Assembly (NCBI GenBank): GCA_030531085.1
Contig: JAUNOM010000002.1
Coordinates: 75,094 to 139,093, forward strand
From: Prevotellaceae bacterium
GTDB lineage: Bacteria; Bacteroidota; Bacteroidia; Bacteroidales; Bacteroidaceae
Length of the DNA: 64,000 nucleotides
Direction: 5' to 3'
Positions 44,178-53,860 of this stretch are shown here, one piece after another (the first letter of the stretch is position 1; each line of letters begins with the position of its first letter). The position numbers were made by a program, and so were the translations under genes. Below the pieces are notes generated by a model. That model worked only from the letters and a program-made list of their open reading frames with translations, was not told where the DNA came from and did not search any database.

Positions 44178-46649
44178 ATGCGATATAACATATTGCTTAC
44201 ACTGGTGGGCTTCCTTTTCATTTGGTTGCCAGCAATAACGGCTCAGCGTACTGTTGAGAACTGGAATTTCGGGTGGAGATTTCATCGTGGAGAGATTGAT
44301 GTTAACCAACTGGGCACGCTTGACACTTCCGGATGGGAGGTCATTGACATCCCTCATGACTTTCAGATCAGCCAGCCATGGGTGAAACCAGCCAAAGGTG
44401 AGAAGATGGTGCATCTGGATGGCGCATCGTTCAAAACCCGCCTGTCGGCAAGGGGGTTCAAGGAAATGGGTGAAGGATGGTATGTCAGGACCTATACCCC
44501 TGCTCCAGAACTGCAGGGCAAGCGCATATTGATAGACTTTGAGGGTATTATGTATGTGGGCGATGTATATCTTAATGGCAAGCGTGTCGGCGGTACGGAC
44601 TACGGTTATTTAGGATTTGAGATTGATGTCAGCGACAAACTGCAATATGGCAAACCGAATGTAATAGCGGTAAGGGCAAGTACGGGTGGCCCTATGAACT
44701 CGCGATGGTATACAGGTGGAGGACTTTACCGTGATGTCCGCCTCATTGTGACTGATGCCAGGCTGTATCTGGCACGACATCCTATATATGTCACGACAAA
44801 GGACAACAGGTTCGTTAATTTACAGATTGAGGTTGTAAACCAACCGGGAGAAGAAAGCGTGATATTGGAGACCGCCGTCAAAGACGCAGGGGGAGAGATT
44901 ATTTACCGCAAGACAAAGGAATGTCCGTTTTACAGCCCTGTTGAAGCGCATGACTTGGGACGCATTCCATCCAATGAGATTGTCTGGGAGCAGATTTCAT
45001 TAGACAATCCAAGATTATGGAGTTGTGAGGACCCGTATCTATATACGGTAGAGGTTACTCTTTATAATAAGGAGGGTAAGGCTGTTGACACAGCTACCCA
45101 GCGTTTCGGTATACGCTCCATTGAAATAGACCCTTTATTTGGACTGAAATTGAACGGGAAGAAAGTGCTGCTGAAAGGTAATGCCAATCACCATACACTG
45201 GGGGCATTGGGAGCAGCGGCCTACCCACGTGCCATAGAGAAAAGGCTTAAATTGCTGAAGGACTTTGGCTTCAATCACATACGCACAAGCCATAATCCTT
45301 ACAGTGTGTCATTTCTCGACTTATGTGATTCCTTAGGCATTCTTGTAGTTGATGAAATCTACGACAAGTGGTTGGACCAGTTTGCCGGCGGACGCAAGCC
45401 GTGGATGCAACTTTGGACTTATGATGTGCCAGAGTGGATACGTCGTGACCGCAATCACCCCTCGGTGGTGATGTGGAGCCTTGGCAACGAACAGCAGACA
45501 TTCACCACTCTCCCGTTTGGTGATTGGGGAGTGACGTGCTATCGGATGCTGAAAGAACTTATCAACCGATATGATTCCACACGCAAGCTGACTGTAGCGA
45601 TGCATCCGCGAGGACGTACCATAGAGGTAAACGGACAGCTGGTGGCTGGACTGCGGCCCAAAGGTCAGCACCCGAAAGTGGATATGCCCTCGCCATTGGC
45701 TATGGAATCGGATGTGGCATCATATAATTACAGCTATGACTATTTCAAGACTGACGGCAAACGCTATCCTAACATGGTCTTCTATCAGAGTGAGGCGAAC
45801 ACCGCTTCGATGGGTAAGAACTTCTATGAGATGAATCTCGACAAGGTTATAGGACTGGCTTATTGGGGACAGATAGACTATCTCGGTGAAAGTGCCGGCT
45901 GGCCTGCAAAGGGATGGAATAAGGGTACATTTGACATTTCGCTGCAACCAAAGCCGCAAGCCTATTTGGCAAAGTCTATATTCAAGCCTGAAGAGCCCCT
46001 GGTACACATCGGTATTGTTGACCAGAAGGCTGACAATCTGGAATGGAACTCTGTCATGATTTCTACAGACGGACTGAGTGAGCACTGGAATCGCACTGCT
46101 GGCAAGCGGTATGACATCAAGGTATTCACTAATGCCGATAAGGTTGAGCTGGTAGTCAATGGAAGGACCATAGCGATAAAAGACAATCCAACCCAGGCGA
46201 AAGAGCGCAACACGATAATATTCAATGATGTGGAGTATCAACCGGGCTATATAGAAGCAAGAGCATACAAGGACAGTCGTCGGGTTGCTACGCACCGTGT
46301 GGAAACAGCCGGTTCAGCAAGCACGCTGATGTTAAATGCTGACACAGAGAAATGGAAAGCTGACGGTCAAGACCTGCAGCACATCCGCGTTACAGCCGTA
46401 GACAACAAGGGGCGGCGCGTTCCGTTTGCACAAGACGAACTGACATTCTCGGTAGAAGGCGATGCAAGTATCGTGGCTGTAGACAATGGGAATCTGTCTT
46501 CGGATGAAATGATGACAGGCAACAAACGTAAACTCTGCAATGGCAGCGCTCTCGTTATACTCCGTGCCGGGCATAAGGCTGGAAAAGTTATACTAACGGT
46601 TAGAGCAGATAATTTCAAGACAAGAAGAATTACTCTCAATACACTTTAA
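44178..46649 (+). CDS. GH2 glycosidase with C-terminal DUF4982-like domain, secreted
   Basis: 823 aa from ATG 44178, 5 bp after the previous stop; the start chosen puts the signal peptide (MRYNILLTLVGFLFIWLPAITAQ) at the N-terminus, where the upstream overlapping ATG at 44154 would bury it. Jelly roll (WRFHRGEIDVN), Ig-like domain, TIM barrel with acid/base E438 in SLGNEQQ and nucleophile E539 in YQSEANT. After the barrel comes a DUF4982-type domain and an invasin-like Ig domain (VTAVDNKGRRVPFAQDELTF). Such GH2s act on beta-galactosides in hemicellulose or pectin side chains; substrate not readable. Confidence 0.88.
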   Translation: MRYNILLTLVGFLFIWLPAITAQRTVENWNFGWRFHRGEIDVNQLGTLDTSGWEVIDIPHDFQISQPWVKPAKGEKMVHLDGASFKTRLSARGFKEMGEGWYVRTYTPAPELQGKRILIDFEGIMYVGDVYLNGKRVGGTDYGYLGFEIDVSDKLQYGKPNVIAVRASTGGPMNSRWYTGGGLYRDVRLIVTDARLYLARHPIYVTTKDNRFVNLQIEVVNQPGEESVILETAVKDAGGEIIYRKTKECPFYSPVEAHDLGRIPSNEIVWEQISLDNPRLWSCEDPYLYTVEVTLYNKEGKAVDTATQRFGIRSIEIDPLFGLKLNGKKVLLKGNANHHTLGALGAAAYPRAIEKRLKLLKDFGFNHIRTSHNPYSVSFLDLCDSLGILVVDEIYDKWLDQFAGGRKPWMQLWTYDVPEWIRRDRNHPSVVMWSLGNEQQTFTTLPFGDWGVTCYRMLKELINRYDSTRKLTVAMHPRGRTIEVNGQLVAGLRPKGQHPKVDMPSPLAMESDVASYNYSYDYFKTDGKRYPNMVFYQSEANTASMGKNFYEMNLDKVIGLAYWGQIDYLGESAGWPAKGWNKGTFDISLQPKPQAYLAKSIFKPEEPLVHIGIVDQKADNLEWNSVMISTDGLSEHWNRTAGKRYDIKVFTNADKVELVVNGRTIAIKDNPTQAKERNTIIFNDVEYQPGYIEARAYKDSRRVATHRVETAGSASTLMLNADTEKWKADGQDLQHIRVTAVDNKGRRVPFAQDELTFSVEGDASIVAVDNGNLSSDEMMTGNKRKLCNGSALVILRAGHKAGKVILTVRADNFKTRRITLNTL

Positions 46650-46714
46650 GATTGTGACAGGCCACTCCGACTTTAAGAAGCGAGGCTACCACATAGAACC
46701 TAATTAAGACTAAA

Positions 46715-49099
46715 ATGAGAATAAAGACGTTATTGATGATGTGCGGACTGTATTTCATGACAGCACAGGCACAACGCACAGAGATATTGTTGGATAAAGA
46801 CTGGAGCTTCAGCCGTGACAAGTCAGCCTGGCAGACGGTACTCGTGCCACATGACTGGGCCATATCAGGGCCGTTCGACAAGAAATGGGACTTACAAACC
46901 GTAGCCATTGAGGAAGATGGGGAAACAAAAAAGACGGAGAAGTCTGGACGTACTGGTGCTTTACCATGGCTTGGCAAAGGGTTCTACACACGGATTATCA
47001 CCATACCAAAGGGTACGGAACGCGCAGAACTGTATTTCGAGGGGGCCATGTCCAACCCAATAGTTAAAATAAATGGACGCGAGGCCGGCCGTTGGGCCTA
47101 CGGCTACAGCGAGTTTCGCATCGACATAACGCCACTGATGCACGATGGCGACAATCTGTTGGAGGTCGATGTGGAGAATATGGAAGAGAGCACACGGTGG
47201 TATCCCGGTGCGGGGCTGTACCGTCCCGTCCATCTGATACTGACACACAAGGCACATATCAACGACTGGTCTGTCTTCTTCCGTACGCTTTCCATAGAGA
47301 ACGGAAAGGCTGTGATAGCACTTGACGGCAGTTTCATTCCTGCAAGGGGGAAAGGATATCGCATTGAGAATATCATACTTAATTCTCACGAAAAGAGTGT
47401 AGCCACCTGCATTACAAAATCAGACAGCTGTTTCGCACACACCATAACGATAGACCACCCCAACCTGTGGTCGCCGGAGGAGCCATACTTATACACACTT
47501 GTCACAAGACTTTATCAGGGCAGGAAGCTCATGGATGAAACTCGTCGGAAAGTCGGCATACGCACGGCCCGGTTTACGAGAGATGGCGGCTTTTTGCTCA
47601 ATGGACAGTCGCGCAAGATAAAGGGAGTCTGCCTGCACCATGACCTTGGACCTCTCGGAGCAGCAGTGAATAAGGCGGCACTGGCGCGCCAACTTCTTAT
47701 AATGAAGGATATGGGCTGCAATGCAATACGTACGAGCCACAACCCACCTTCACAGTGGCAGATGCAGCTATGCGATTCATTGGGGCTGATGGTTATGTGC
47801 GAGGCTTTTGATATGTGGACAACACCGAAATGCAAAAACGGCTATGTGCGGCTGTTCAGCGAGTGGAGCGACATTGATCTGGAACGCATGATATGTGCCA
47901 ACCGCAATCATCCCTCTGTAATAATGTGGTCAATAGGCAACGAGATACGCGAGCAGTCCACACAACACGGCGTTGAGATAATGCGCCATCTCCAGGACAT
48001 TTGCCACAGGACAGACCCTACCCGGCAGGTGACCTGCGGCATGAACCGTTCGGACGGAGCCATGAAAAGCGGTTTTGCCGCTGCTCTTGACGTGCCAGGC
48101 TTCAATTACGGTGTACGAAAGTATGGACGTCAGATTCCCGATTTGCCTCAAGGCTTCCTGCTTGGTACTGAAACTGCCTCAACGGTCAGCAGCCGCGGAG
48201 TATATAAATTCCCTGTACGCGAGAACACAAAGCATTGGTATTCCGACGGACAGTGCTCAAGCTATGATCTGGAACAACCGGGATGGGGCGAACTGCCAGA
48301 TGATGATTGGCAGCATCAGGATGACGAAGCGTTTGTCACAGGAGAGTTTGTATGGACAGGTTTTGACTATCTTGGCGAACCTACACCATATAAAGAGTAT
48401 TGGCCTTCACGTTCCAGCTACTTCGGTATCTGTGATTTGGCGGGACTACCGAAAGACCGTTACTGGCTTTACAGAAGTAAATGGAACACGAAAGTGCACA
48501 CCGTCCATCTGCTGCCACACTGGACATGGCCGGGACGTGATGGTGAGGTGACACCAGTATATTGCTATACCGATGGTGTGGAAGCCGAACTGTTTGTAAA
48601 CGGCAAGAGCCAGGGGCGCAGACACAAGGACAAGGAAAGCCGCCTGGACCGTTATCGCCTGCGATGGAACGATGTTAAATACGAACCGGGAAAGATTGAG
48701 GTCGTGGCATACGATGAGGCCGGCAAGGAGATTGGCCGCAACAGCAGGCGTACAGCAGGTGATGCCGCGCGCATTTGCTGTCAGGCAGACCGCACAGAGC
48801 TGGCTGCAGACGGCAATGATATGGCCTTCATCACCATTTGGCTGGAAGATAACAACGGAACAATGCTTCCCAATGCCTCCGACCTGCTGTCTTTTAACGT
48901 CACTGGTGCAGGAAGTTTTCAGGCTGTCTGCAATGGCGACGCAACCAGTCTTGATTCTTTCACACAGCCGCGGATGCACCTTTTCAACGGTCAACTTGTT
49001 GTTGTGGTACGTGCAAAGGAACAGGCAGGAGAAATAGTTCTCACTGTAAATGACGGGGAAAAGAACCTGAAATCATCGTTAACGCTTTTCTGTAAATAA
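46715..49099 (+). CDS. GH2 glycosidase (third), secreted
   Basis: 794 aa with a short signal peptide (MRIKTLLMMCGLYFMTAQA). Same layout as its neighbour: DWSFSRDKSAWQTVLVPHDW jelly-roll start, TIM barrel with acid/base E410 in SIGNEIRE and nucleophile E486 in LGTETAST, followed by DUF4982-like and Ig domains (AADGNDMAFITIWLEDNNG). The two are related but clearly diverged, so they probably split work on different linkages. 65 bp separate it from the previous gene; 49 bp from the next. Confidence 0.9.
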   Translation: MRIKTLLMMCGLYFMTAQAQRTEILLDKDWSFSRDKSAWQTVLVPHDWAISGPFDKKWDLQTVAIEEDGETKKTEKSGRTGALPWLGKGFYTRIITIPKGTERAELYFEGAMSNPIVKINGREAGRWAYGYSEFRIDITPLMHDGDNLLEVDVENMEESTRWYPGAGLYRPVHLILTHKAHINDWSVFFRTLSIENGKAVIALDGSFIPARGKGYRIENIILNSHEKSVATCITKSDSCFAHTITIDHPNLWSPEEPYLYTLVTRLYQGRKLMDETRRKVGIRTARFTRDGGFLLNGQSRKIKGVCLHHDLGPLGAAVNKAALARQLLIMKDMGCNAIRTSHNPPSQWQMQLCDSLGLMVMCEAFDMWTTPKCKNGYVRLFSEWSDIDLERMICANRNHPSVIMWSIGNEIREQSTQHGVEIMRHLQDICHRTDPTRQVTCGMNRSDGAMKSGFAAALDVPGFNYGVRKYGRQIPDLPQGFLLGTETASTVSSRGVYKFPVRENTKHWYSDGQCSSYDLEQPGWGELPDDDWQHQDDEAFVTGEFVWTGFDYLGEPTPYKEYWPSRSSYFGICDLAGLPKDRYWLYRSKWNTKVHTVHLLPHWTWPGRDGEVTPVYCYTDGVEAELFVNGKSQGRRHKDKESRLDRYRLRWNDVKYEPGKIEVVAYDEAGKEIGRNSRRTAGDAARICCQADRTELAADGNDMAFITIWLEDNNGTMLPNASDLLSFNVTGAGSFQAVCNGDATSLDSFTQPRMHLFNGQLVVVVRAKEQAGEIVLTVNDGEKNLKSSLTLFCK

Positions 49100-49148
49100 C
49101 AAATTCATTTGTTTATTCACTTCAAACCAAATAAAAACCAATCTAAAA

Positions 49149-52100
49149 ATGAAAAGGATATATTGTTTATTTTGTATGGCTATGCTATTCGCAATAGCCA
49201 CATTACAGGCCAAGACGGTGAAGGAACACCCTGCCACCGTCATCATCACGGCCGGACAAAGCAACACTGACGGCCGTGTGCCTAACAGTTTGCTGCCACA
49301 ACACATTAAAGACAGCGGCTATAAGTACTGCCAATGGAGTTACGGCAGTGGAAAACATCCCGGAAACGGAGAGTTCAAACCCTTCTATCCATGGATTGCA
49401 GGACTTAGTCAGCATGACAAATGGGCTTATGACGCAGTGGTATACCACAGGATGGAGCAACTGCTGCATGAGCCGTTCTATGTTATAAAGGAGTCACTCG
49501 GCGGCACGAGCATAGACACGCTGTGCACCAGCCGCCAGAATATGCACTGGAGCGCCGACAAGAACTGGCTTTCGCGGAACAAGGCCGCAGACAAGGGCGG
49601 CAAATCGCTGCTAAAGGCTTTGACAGAGAATATAGGAGCCTGTATAGACAAGCAGCTCAATGCGCTCCCACAGGGCTACGACATCAAGGTAATGCTGTGG
49701 CATCAGGGCGAGAGTGATGCGGAACAGCAGGACAGATACCATTACAACCTGAAGAATGTGGTGGCATACGTGCGCAACTATCTTGTAACCAAGACGGGCA
49801 AGGAGAAATATTACACCCTGCCTGTGGTATGCGGCACATACGCAAGGAAGGGACGAGGTTACAACAAGAAGGTTGTTGAGGCGCTATACAGGCTGGAACA
49901 GGAAGACCCCAACTTCCATGTGGTGGATGCCAGTGACGCTACGTTGCTTGCAGACAATATTCATTTTGACAATAAAGGGGCTGAACTGCTGGGTAACCGT
50001 GTGTTCGATATGCTCGTCAGCCATAACATCGTCACTGCCCCGGACGCCTTCTGCTGGTATGATGGCGGCGGACGCATAGACTATTCATTGAGCAAGAAGG
50101 TGTCACCAGTGGTAAGCACGGCTTTGGATATGCTGTCTGAAGACCTGAAAGACGTAACGGGAACATCACTAAGAAAGGTACAGTCTGGTGCAAGGATACG
50201 CATTGTGCAGCTTGACATGGACAGGGGAGCAGGAAAATGGCTGCACAATGCCGGCATTGCCGTAGACGAGTTGTCCCGAAAGAAGGACGCTTTTCATATC
50301 AAGGTACACAACGGTCAGCTGCTGGTCGTTGGCAGCAATGGCCGCGGAACGGCCTACGGTCTGCTTGAACTGTCACGTATGGCTGGCGTATCTCCATGGA
50401 AATGGTGGGCCGATGAGATGCCTGTGAGGCGGCAAGTGCTGACAGTGGCGGCAGACTTCGAGACACTGCAAAGTCCGTCTGTGGAGTATCGCGGCATCTT
50501 TCTCAATGACGAAGACTGGACACTGCAACCATGGAGCTGGCGAACCTACTCGCCCGGCAAGCCCGGACTCATCAGCGCCAAGACCTACAAGCAGATATTC
50601 AAACTGCTGATGCGGCTCCGTGCCAACGCCATCTGGCCGGGTATGCACGGAATGTCTACACCTTTCTTCACCATACCTGGCGCAAAGGAGGTGGCGGACT
50701 CCTGCGGCATAGTCATAGGAACATCACACTGCGAGCCAATGATGCGTAATAACGTCGGAGAATGGAAGGTAAACGAGCGTGGAGCATACAACTACATCAC
50801 AAACAAGCAGAGTGTACAGGACTATTGGACAGAGCGTCTGAAGGAGACTGGACGCTATGAGAATATATACACTATCGGTATGCGTGGCATTCACGATGGT
50901 GCCATGGAGGGAGTAGGCAAGAACCTTAACACCCAGACAGCGGCCCTTCAGCAGGTTATAGACGACCAGCGCGCCTTACTTAGCAAGTACGTCAACAGGC
51001 AGGCGGACAGAATACCGCAGCAGTTCGTGCCATACAAGGAGGTACTGCGGGTGATGGAGAACGGCCTGCGCCTGCCTGACGATGTGACCTTGACGTGGTG
51101 CGATGACAATTACGGGTACATGACACGTCTGAGCGACTCCATACAACAGAAAAGGAAAGGCGGTGGCGGCGTATATTACCATCTTAGCTATTGGGGAAGG
51201 CCACATGATTATATGTGGTTGTCCACCACCCAGCCGGGACTTATATACAATGAGATGCGCGAGGCGTACGACCATAACGTTCGCAGACTATGGATTGTGA
51301 ATGTTCATGACATGAAGACTGCCGCCTACGACCTGGAACTGTTCCTCGACATGGCATGGAACATCAACGCCGTGCAGCCTTCTACACTTTACCAGCACCA
51401 GCAACAGTGGCTGAGACGTGAGTTCGGACAGTCCGCAGGTGACAGGCTTCTGCCTGCAATGCGTGAGTTCTACCGTCTGACAACGATACGCAAGCCGGAG
51501 TTCATGGGATGGAACCAGGTGGAACTCGACAAGCGCAAATACCCGAGGGGATGGTCTCCCGTCACCGATACGGAGTTCAGTCTGACGGCCTTCGGCAATG
51601 AACTGGACCGTTACCTCACCGACTGGCGCAATGTGACCGCCACACTTGCAGAGATAGAGAAGCATCTGCCGGAAAACCGTAAGGCAGCATACTTCTCCCA
51701 TATCAAGTACCCTGTACTGTCGGCAGCGGCCATGAGCCGTAAGATGCTGGAGGCGCAGCGTGCGCGCGCCATTGCAAAAGGTAACTATAACGAGGAGCGC
51801 TGGCTGCGCGATGACTCCTTACTGACCGCTTGCGCCAAGAGTCAGGATGCCTATCAGGAGATTCGCAGGCTTACTACATATTATAATAATGAGTTGGCAG
51901 ACGGCAAATGGCGCCACTCAATGGTTGACAATCCACGTGACCTGTATGTGTTCTACGCCCCATCACTGCCCGTCGCTCTGACAGAACGGGAAGTTAATGA
52001 ATACAAGAATAATCCCGACACAACCATATCGCAGATTGTCAATGACGGAAGTTTCATTGCCCGCAACGCCTGCCAGTGGGATATGGCCGATGATGGGGCT

Positions 52101-52499
52101 GAGTGTGTACAGTCATTAGGACACTCCATGAATGCCGTACGTTTACCTAAAGACAGAACATTGACCTACACATTTGACAGTGAGCACGAGGGTGACGCGC
52201 TATTGCACATAGCGCTGATACCAACGCAGCCCAATGACACCGGTGACCTGCGCTTCAGCGTGAGCGTTGACAATGCCGAACCACAGGTATTCAACCTCAA
52301 GGAGCCTTTCCGCTCAGAGCGTTGGAAACAGAATGTGCTTCGTGCGCAGACGCTAAGGAATATGCCTGTCACGCTAAAGAGAGGCAAGCACAGGATTACC
52401 ATAAAGGCATTGGACAACCATGTCGTCATAGACCAGTGGATGCTTGACTTCGATACGAAACGTAAGTTCTACCTTTTCCCTGTCCGTCCATCCTATTGA
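49149..52499 (+). CDS. Esterase (SASA/SGNH)-GH115 alpha-glucuronidase fusion, secreted
   Basis: 1116 aa with a signal peptide (to about residue 21). Residues 30-295 form an SGNH/SASA esterase: GQSN with Ser38, WHQGES (184-189), and the catalytic D269..H272 in ADNIHFDN. Residues about 300-1116 match GH115: GTAYGLLELSRMAGVSPWKWW, VEYRGIFLNDEDW, ANAIWPGMHGMSTPFF, IGTSHCEPMMRNN, YTIGMRGIHDGAMEGV, and a C-terminal beta domain. GH115 removes 4-O-methyl-glucuronic acid from internal xylose of glucuronoxylan; the esterase probably removes acetyl groups from the same chains. One polypeptide carries both debranching steps. A terminator follows. Confidence 0.92.
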   Translation: MKRIYCLFCMAMLFAIATLQAKTVKEHPATVIITAGQSNTDGRVPNSLLPQHIKDSGYKYCQWSYGSGKHPGNGEFKPFYPWIAGLSQHDKWAYDAVVYHRMEQLLHEPFYVIKESLGGTSIDTLCTSRQNMHWSADKNWLSRNKAADKGGKSLLKALTENIGACIDKQLNALPQGYDIKVMLWHQGESDAEQQDRYHYNLKNVVAYVRNYLVTKTGKEKYYTLPVVCGTYARKGRGYNKKVVEALYRLEQEDPNFHVVDASDATLLADNIHFDNKGAELLGNRVFDMLVSHNIVTAPDAFCWYDGGGRIDYSLSKKVSPVVSTALDMLSEDLKDVTGTSLRKVQSGARIRIVQLDMDRGAGKWLHNAGIAVDELSRKKDAFHIKVHNGQLLVVGSNGRGTAYGLLELSRMAGVSPWKWWADEMPVRRQVLTVAADFETLQSPSVEYRGIFLNDEDWTLQPWSWRTYSPGKPGLISAKTYKQIFKLLMRLRANAIWPGMHGMSTPFFTIPGAKEVADSCGIVIGTSHCEPMMRNNVGEWKVNERGAYNYITNKQSVQDYWTERLKETGRYENIYTIGMRGIHDGAMEGVGKNLNTQTAALQQVIDDQRALLSKYVNRQADRIPQQFVPYKEVLRVMENGLRLPDDVTLTWCDDNYGYMTRLSDSIQQKRKGGGGVYYHLSYWGRPHDYMWLSTTQPGLIYNEMREAYDHNVRRLWIVNVHDMKTAAYDLELFLDMAWNINAVQPSTLYQHQQQWLRREFGQSAGDRLLPAMREFYRLTTIRKPEFMGWNQVELDKRKYPRGWSPVTDTEFSLTAFGNELDRYLTDWRNVTATLAEIEKHLPENRKAAYFSHIKYPVLSAAAMSRKMLEAQRARAIAKGNYNEERWLRDDSLLTACAKSQDAYQEIRRLTTYYNNELADGKWRHSMVDNPRDLYVFYAPSLPVALTEREVNEYKNNPDTTISQIVNDGSFIARNACQWDMADDGAECVQSLGHSMNAVRLPKDRTLTYTFDSEHEGDALLHIALIPTQPNDTGDLRFSVSVDNAEPQVFNLKEPFRSERWKQNVLRAQTLRNMPVTLKRGKHRITIKALDNHVVIDQWMLDFDTKRKFYLFPVRPSY

Positions 52500-52505
52500 A
52501 ATAAA

Positions 52506-52544
52506 CATTCCGGTATCGGGTCGCCCTGAGCCCGTACCGGAATG
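52506..52544. terminator. Bidirectional terminator, GH115 / ygbA-like
   Basis: CATTCCGGTA (52506-52515) pairs with TACCGGAATG (52535-52544), with an inner GGG/CCC pairing. It separates the convergent GH115 and YgbA-family genes. Confidence 0.8.
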
Positions 52545-52548
52545 CGCT

Positions 52549-52875
52549 TTAATGCCGTACAGACTCCGGCAGCAGATGCCTCACCGTAAGCCATGGATGA
52601 TACAGCATCATCCACGGACCGCTGTGGCGCATCACCCTTGCTATCCTCTTCCGCATCTCGGGTTTATAGCAGTGCACTGTGCAATGCAGGCAGGTTGGCT
52701 TCGCATCACCATACCTGCATCTCGAAAGTCGCAGCATCGCATAGTCATACAGCTCCTGACACTCCGGGCACAGCACACCCTTCTCCCCCACTCCATGCTT
52801 ATGGCGGCAGTACAGGGCAATCATCTCGCCCACCGTTTTCTTTTCCCTTTCAATGCGTGTCATCGGCAGATACAT
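52549..52875 (-). CDS. YgbA-family (nitrous oxide-stimulated promoter) protein
   Basis: 108 aa. Family hallmarks: REKKTVGEMIALYCRHKHG, CPECQELYDYAMLRLSRC, PTCLHCTVHCYKPEMR, VMRHSGPWMMLYHP. The conserved cysteines (two CXXC-type pairs) suggest metal or Fe-S binding. In enterobacteria ygbA is controlled by the NO-sensing repressor NsrR and helps growth under nitrosative stress; the biochemical activity is unknown. It overlaps the upstream membrane protein gene by 26 bp, so it is the last gene of the hmuY-hmuR transcript. Confidence 0.88.
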   Translation of the reverse strand: MYLPMTRIEREKKTVGEMIALYCRHKHGVGEKGVLCPECQELYDYAMLRLSRCRYGDAKPTCLHCTVHCYKPEMRKRIARVMRHSGPWMMLYHPWLTVRHLLPESVRH

Positions 52876-53839
52876 ATTTAGAGAGGAACACCGTCACCGC
52901 CACCACAACGATAAAGACGATGAGAATCAGTGACATCTCAGGCATATTATTCATCGGGTCCACCCATATCTCATTAAAGAAGCCATTGCGGGCCACTATC
53001 TCCACAAAGGTCCAGAACACTATCACCGTGGCAAGGGCAAAGCGTATGTTACGTCCCCATGATGATATGCTGACCTGCTTCTTCAACATCAGCAGTGCAC
53101 TGACAAAACATACCACCGCGAGTGCTATCGTCAACGGATGACTTTCACCCAGAAACACGGGGTCATAACAGAACATCAGCACCAGATACAGCCCCCACAT
53201 CATCACATTCCATTCCATAAAGACCACAATGCTGCTATGATGCGCCATCGGTCGCAGGTCCACCGCGCCGCTGACACGGCAATGCCTCTGCAGCCAACAT
53301 ATAAAGTCACACCCTGTACGGGTGCAGAAAGTGTACAATACCATGAACATCATCCACATTCCGAATGTGGCCGGCATGATAAGATACTCCGGGCGCGAGC
53401 CCCTTATCTCCTTCAGCTCCGGGCGTGAATAGCTCTCCAGCGGCTGTCCGTTAATGAGGAAGTCGTGACTCACCCCTATTCCATTCACATACTCTGTCGT
53501 GGTCTGCACCTCTCCCGTACCGACAAGGTCACAGTGCACGCCGAAACGCTGCGCATAGTATGCCAAAAGGAACTCCACCCAGCCTGTCCAGAAGAGCATG
53601 GCACCTGTTATCCCGAACAGAGTCTGCCGTGTGTCTCCCTTGACAAACACGCCCGCAACCGTCACCACAAGCCCTACAAAGCCCATCAGGAACGCGGAAT
53701 AGTGGAGCGCGGACGGTGAGAGGAAATGTTCCATCAGTATCATCAGCGCGTGGCCGAGCGGCATTAGCAGCAGCACCAACATGAAACTGACCACCGTCTT
53801 GCCTATATATAACCTCCTTGCAGATAATGTCTCTTTCAT
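52850..53839 (-). CDS. Polytopic membrane protein of unknown function in the heme locus
   Basis: 329 aa with about eight hydrophobic spans. A soluble loop of about 60 residues (near 118-170: CDLVGTGEVQTTTEYVNGIG to RGSRPEYLIMP) separates the first four from the rest. It has several Cys and His residues near the middle (CTRTGCDFICWLQRHCRV), which might bind metal or heme. I do not recognise a family. It lies 21 bp behind the TonB receptor and overlaps the YgbA gene, so a role in heme or iron passage, or in protecting it, is inferred from context only. Confidence 0.75.
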   Translation of the reverse strand: MKETLSARRLYIGKTVVSFMLVLLLMPLGHALMILMEHFLSPSALHYSAFLMGFVGLVVTVAGVFVKGDTRQTLFGITGAMLFWTGWVEFLLAYYAQRFGVHCDLVGTGEVQTTTEYVNGIGVSHDFLINGQPLESYSRPELKEIRGSRPEYLIMPATFGMWMMFMVLYTFCTRTGCDFICWLQRHCRVSGAVDLRPMAHHSSIVVFMEWNVMMWGLYLVLMFCYDPVFLGESHPLTIALAVVCFVSALLMLKKQVSISSWGRNIRFALATVIVFWTFVEIVARNGFFNEIWVDPMNNMPEMSLILIVFIVVVAVTVFLSKYVSADDTH

Positions 53840-53860
53840 ACCTATTAATATAACATCATT

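Noticed and set aside
41335..52499. A SusC/SusD pair within the glycan-degradation run
   Set aside because: All four genes are enzymes; the only TonB-dependent receptor in the window is the heme receptor at 53.9 kb.
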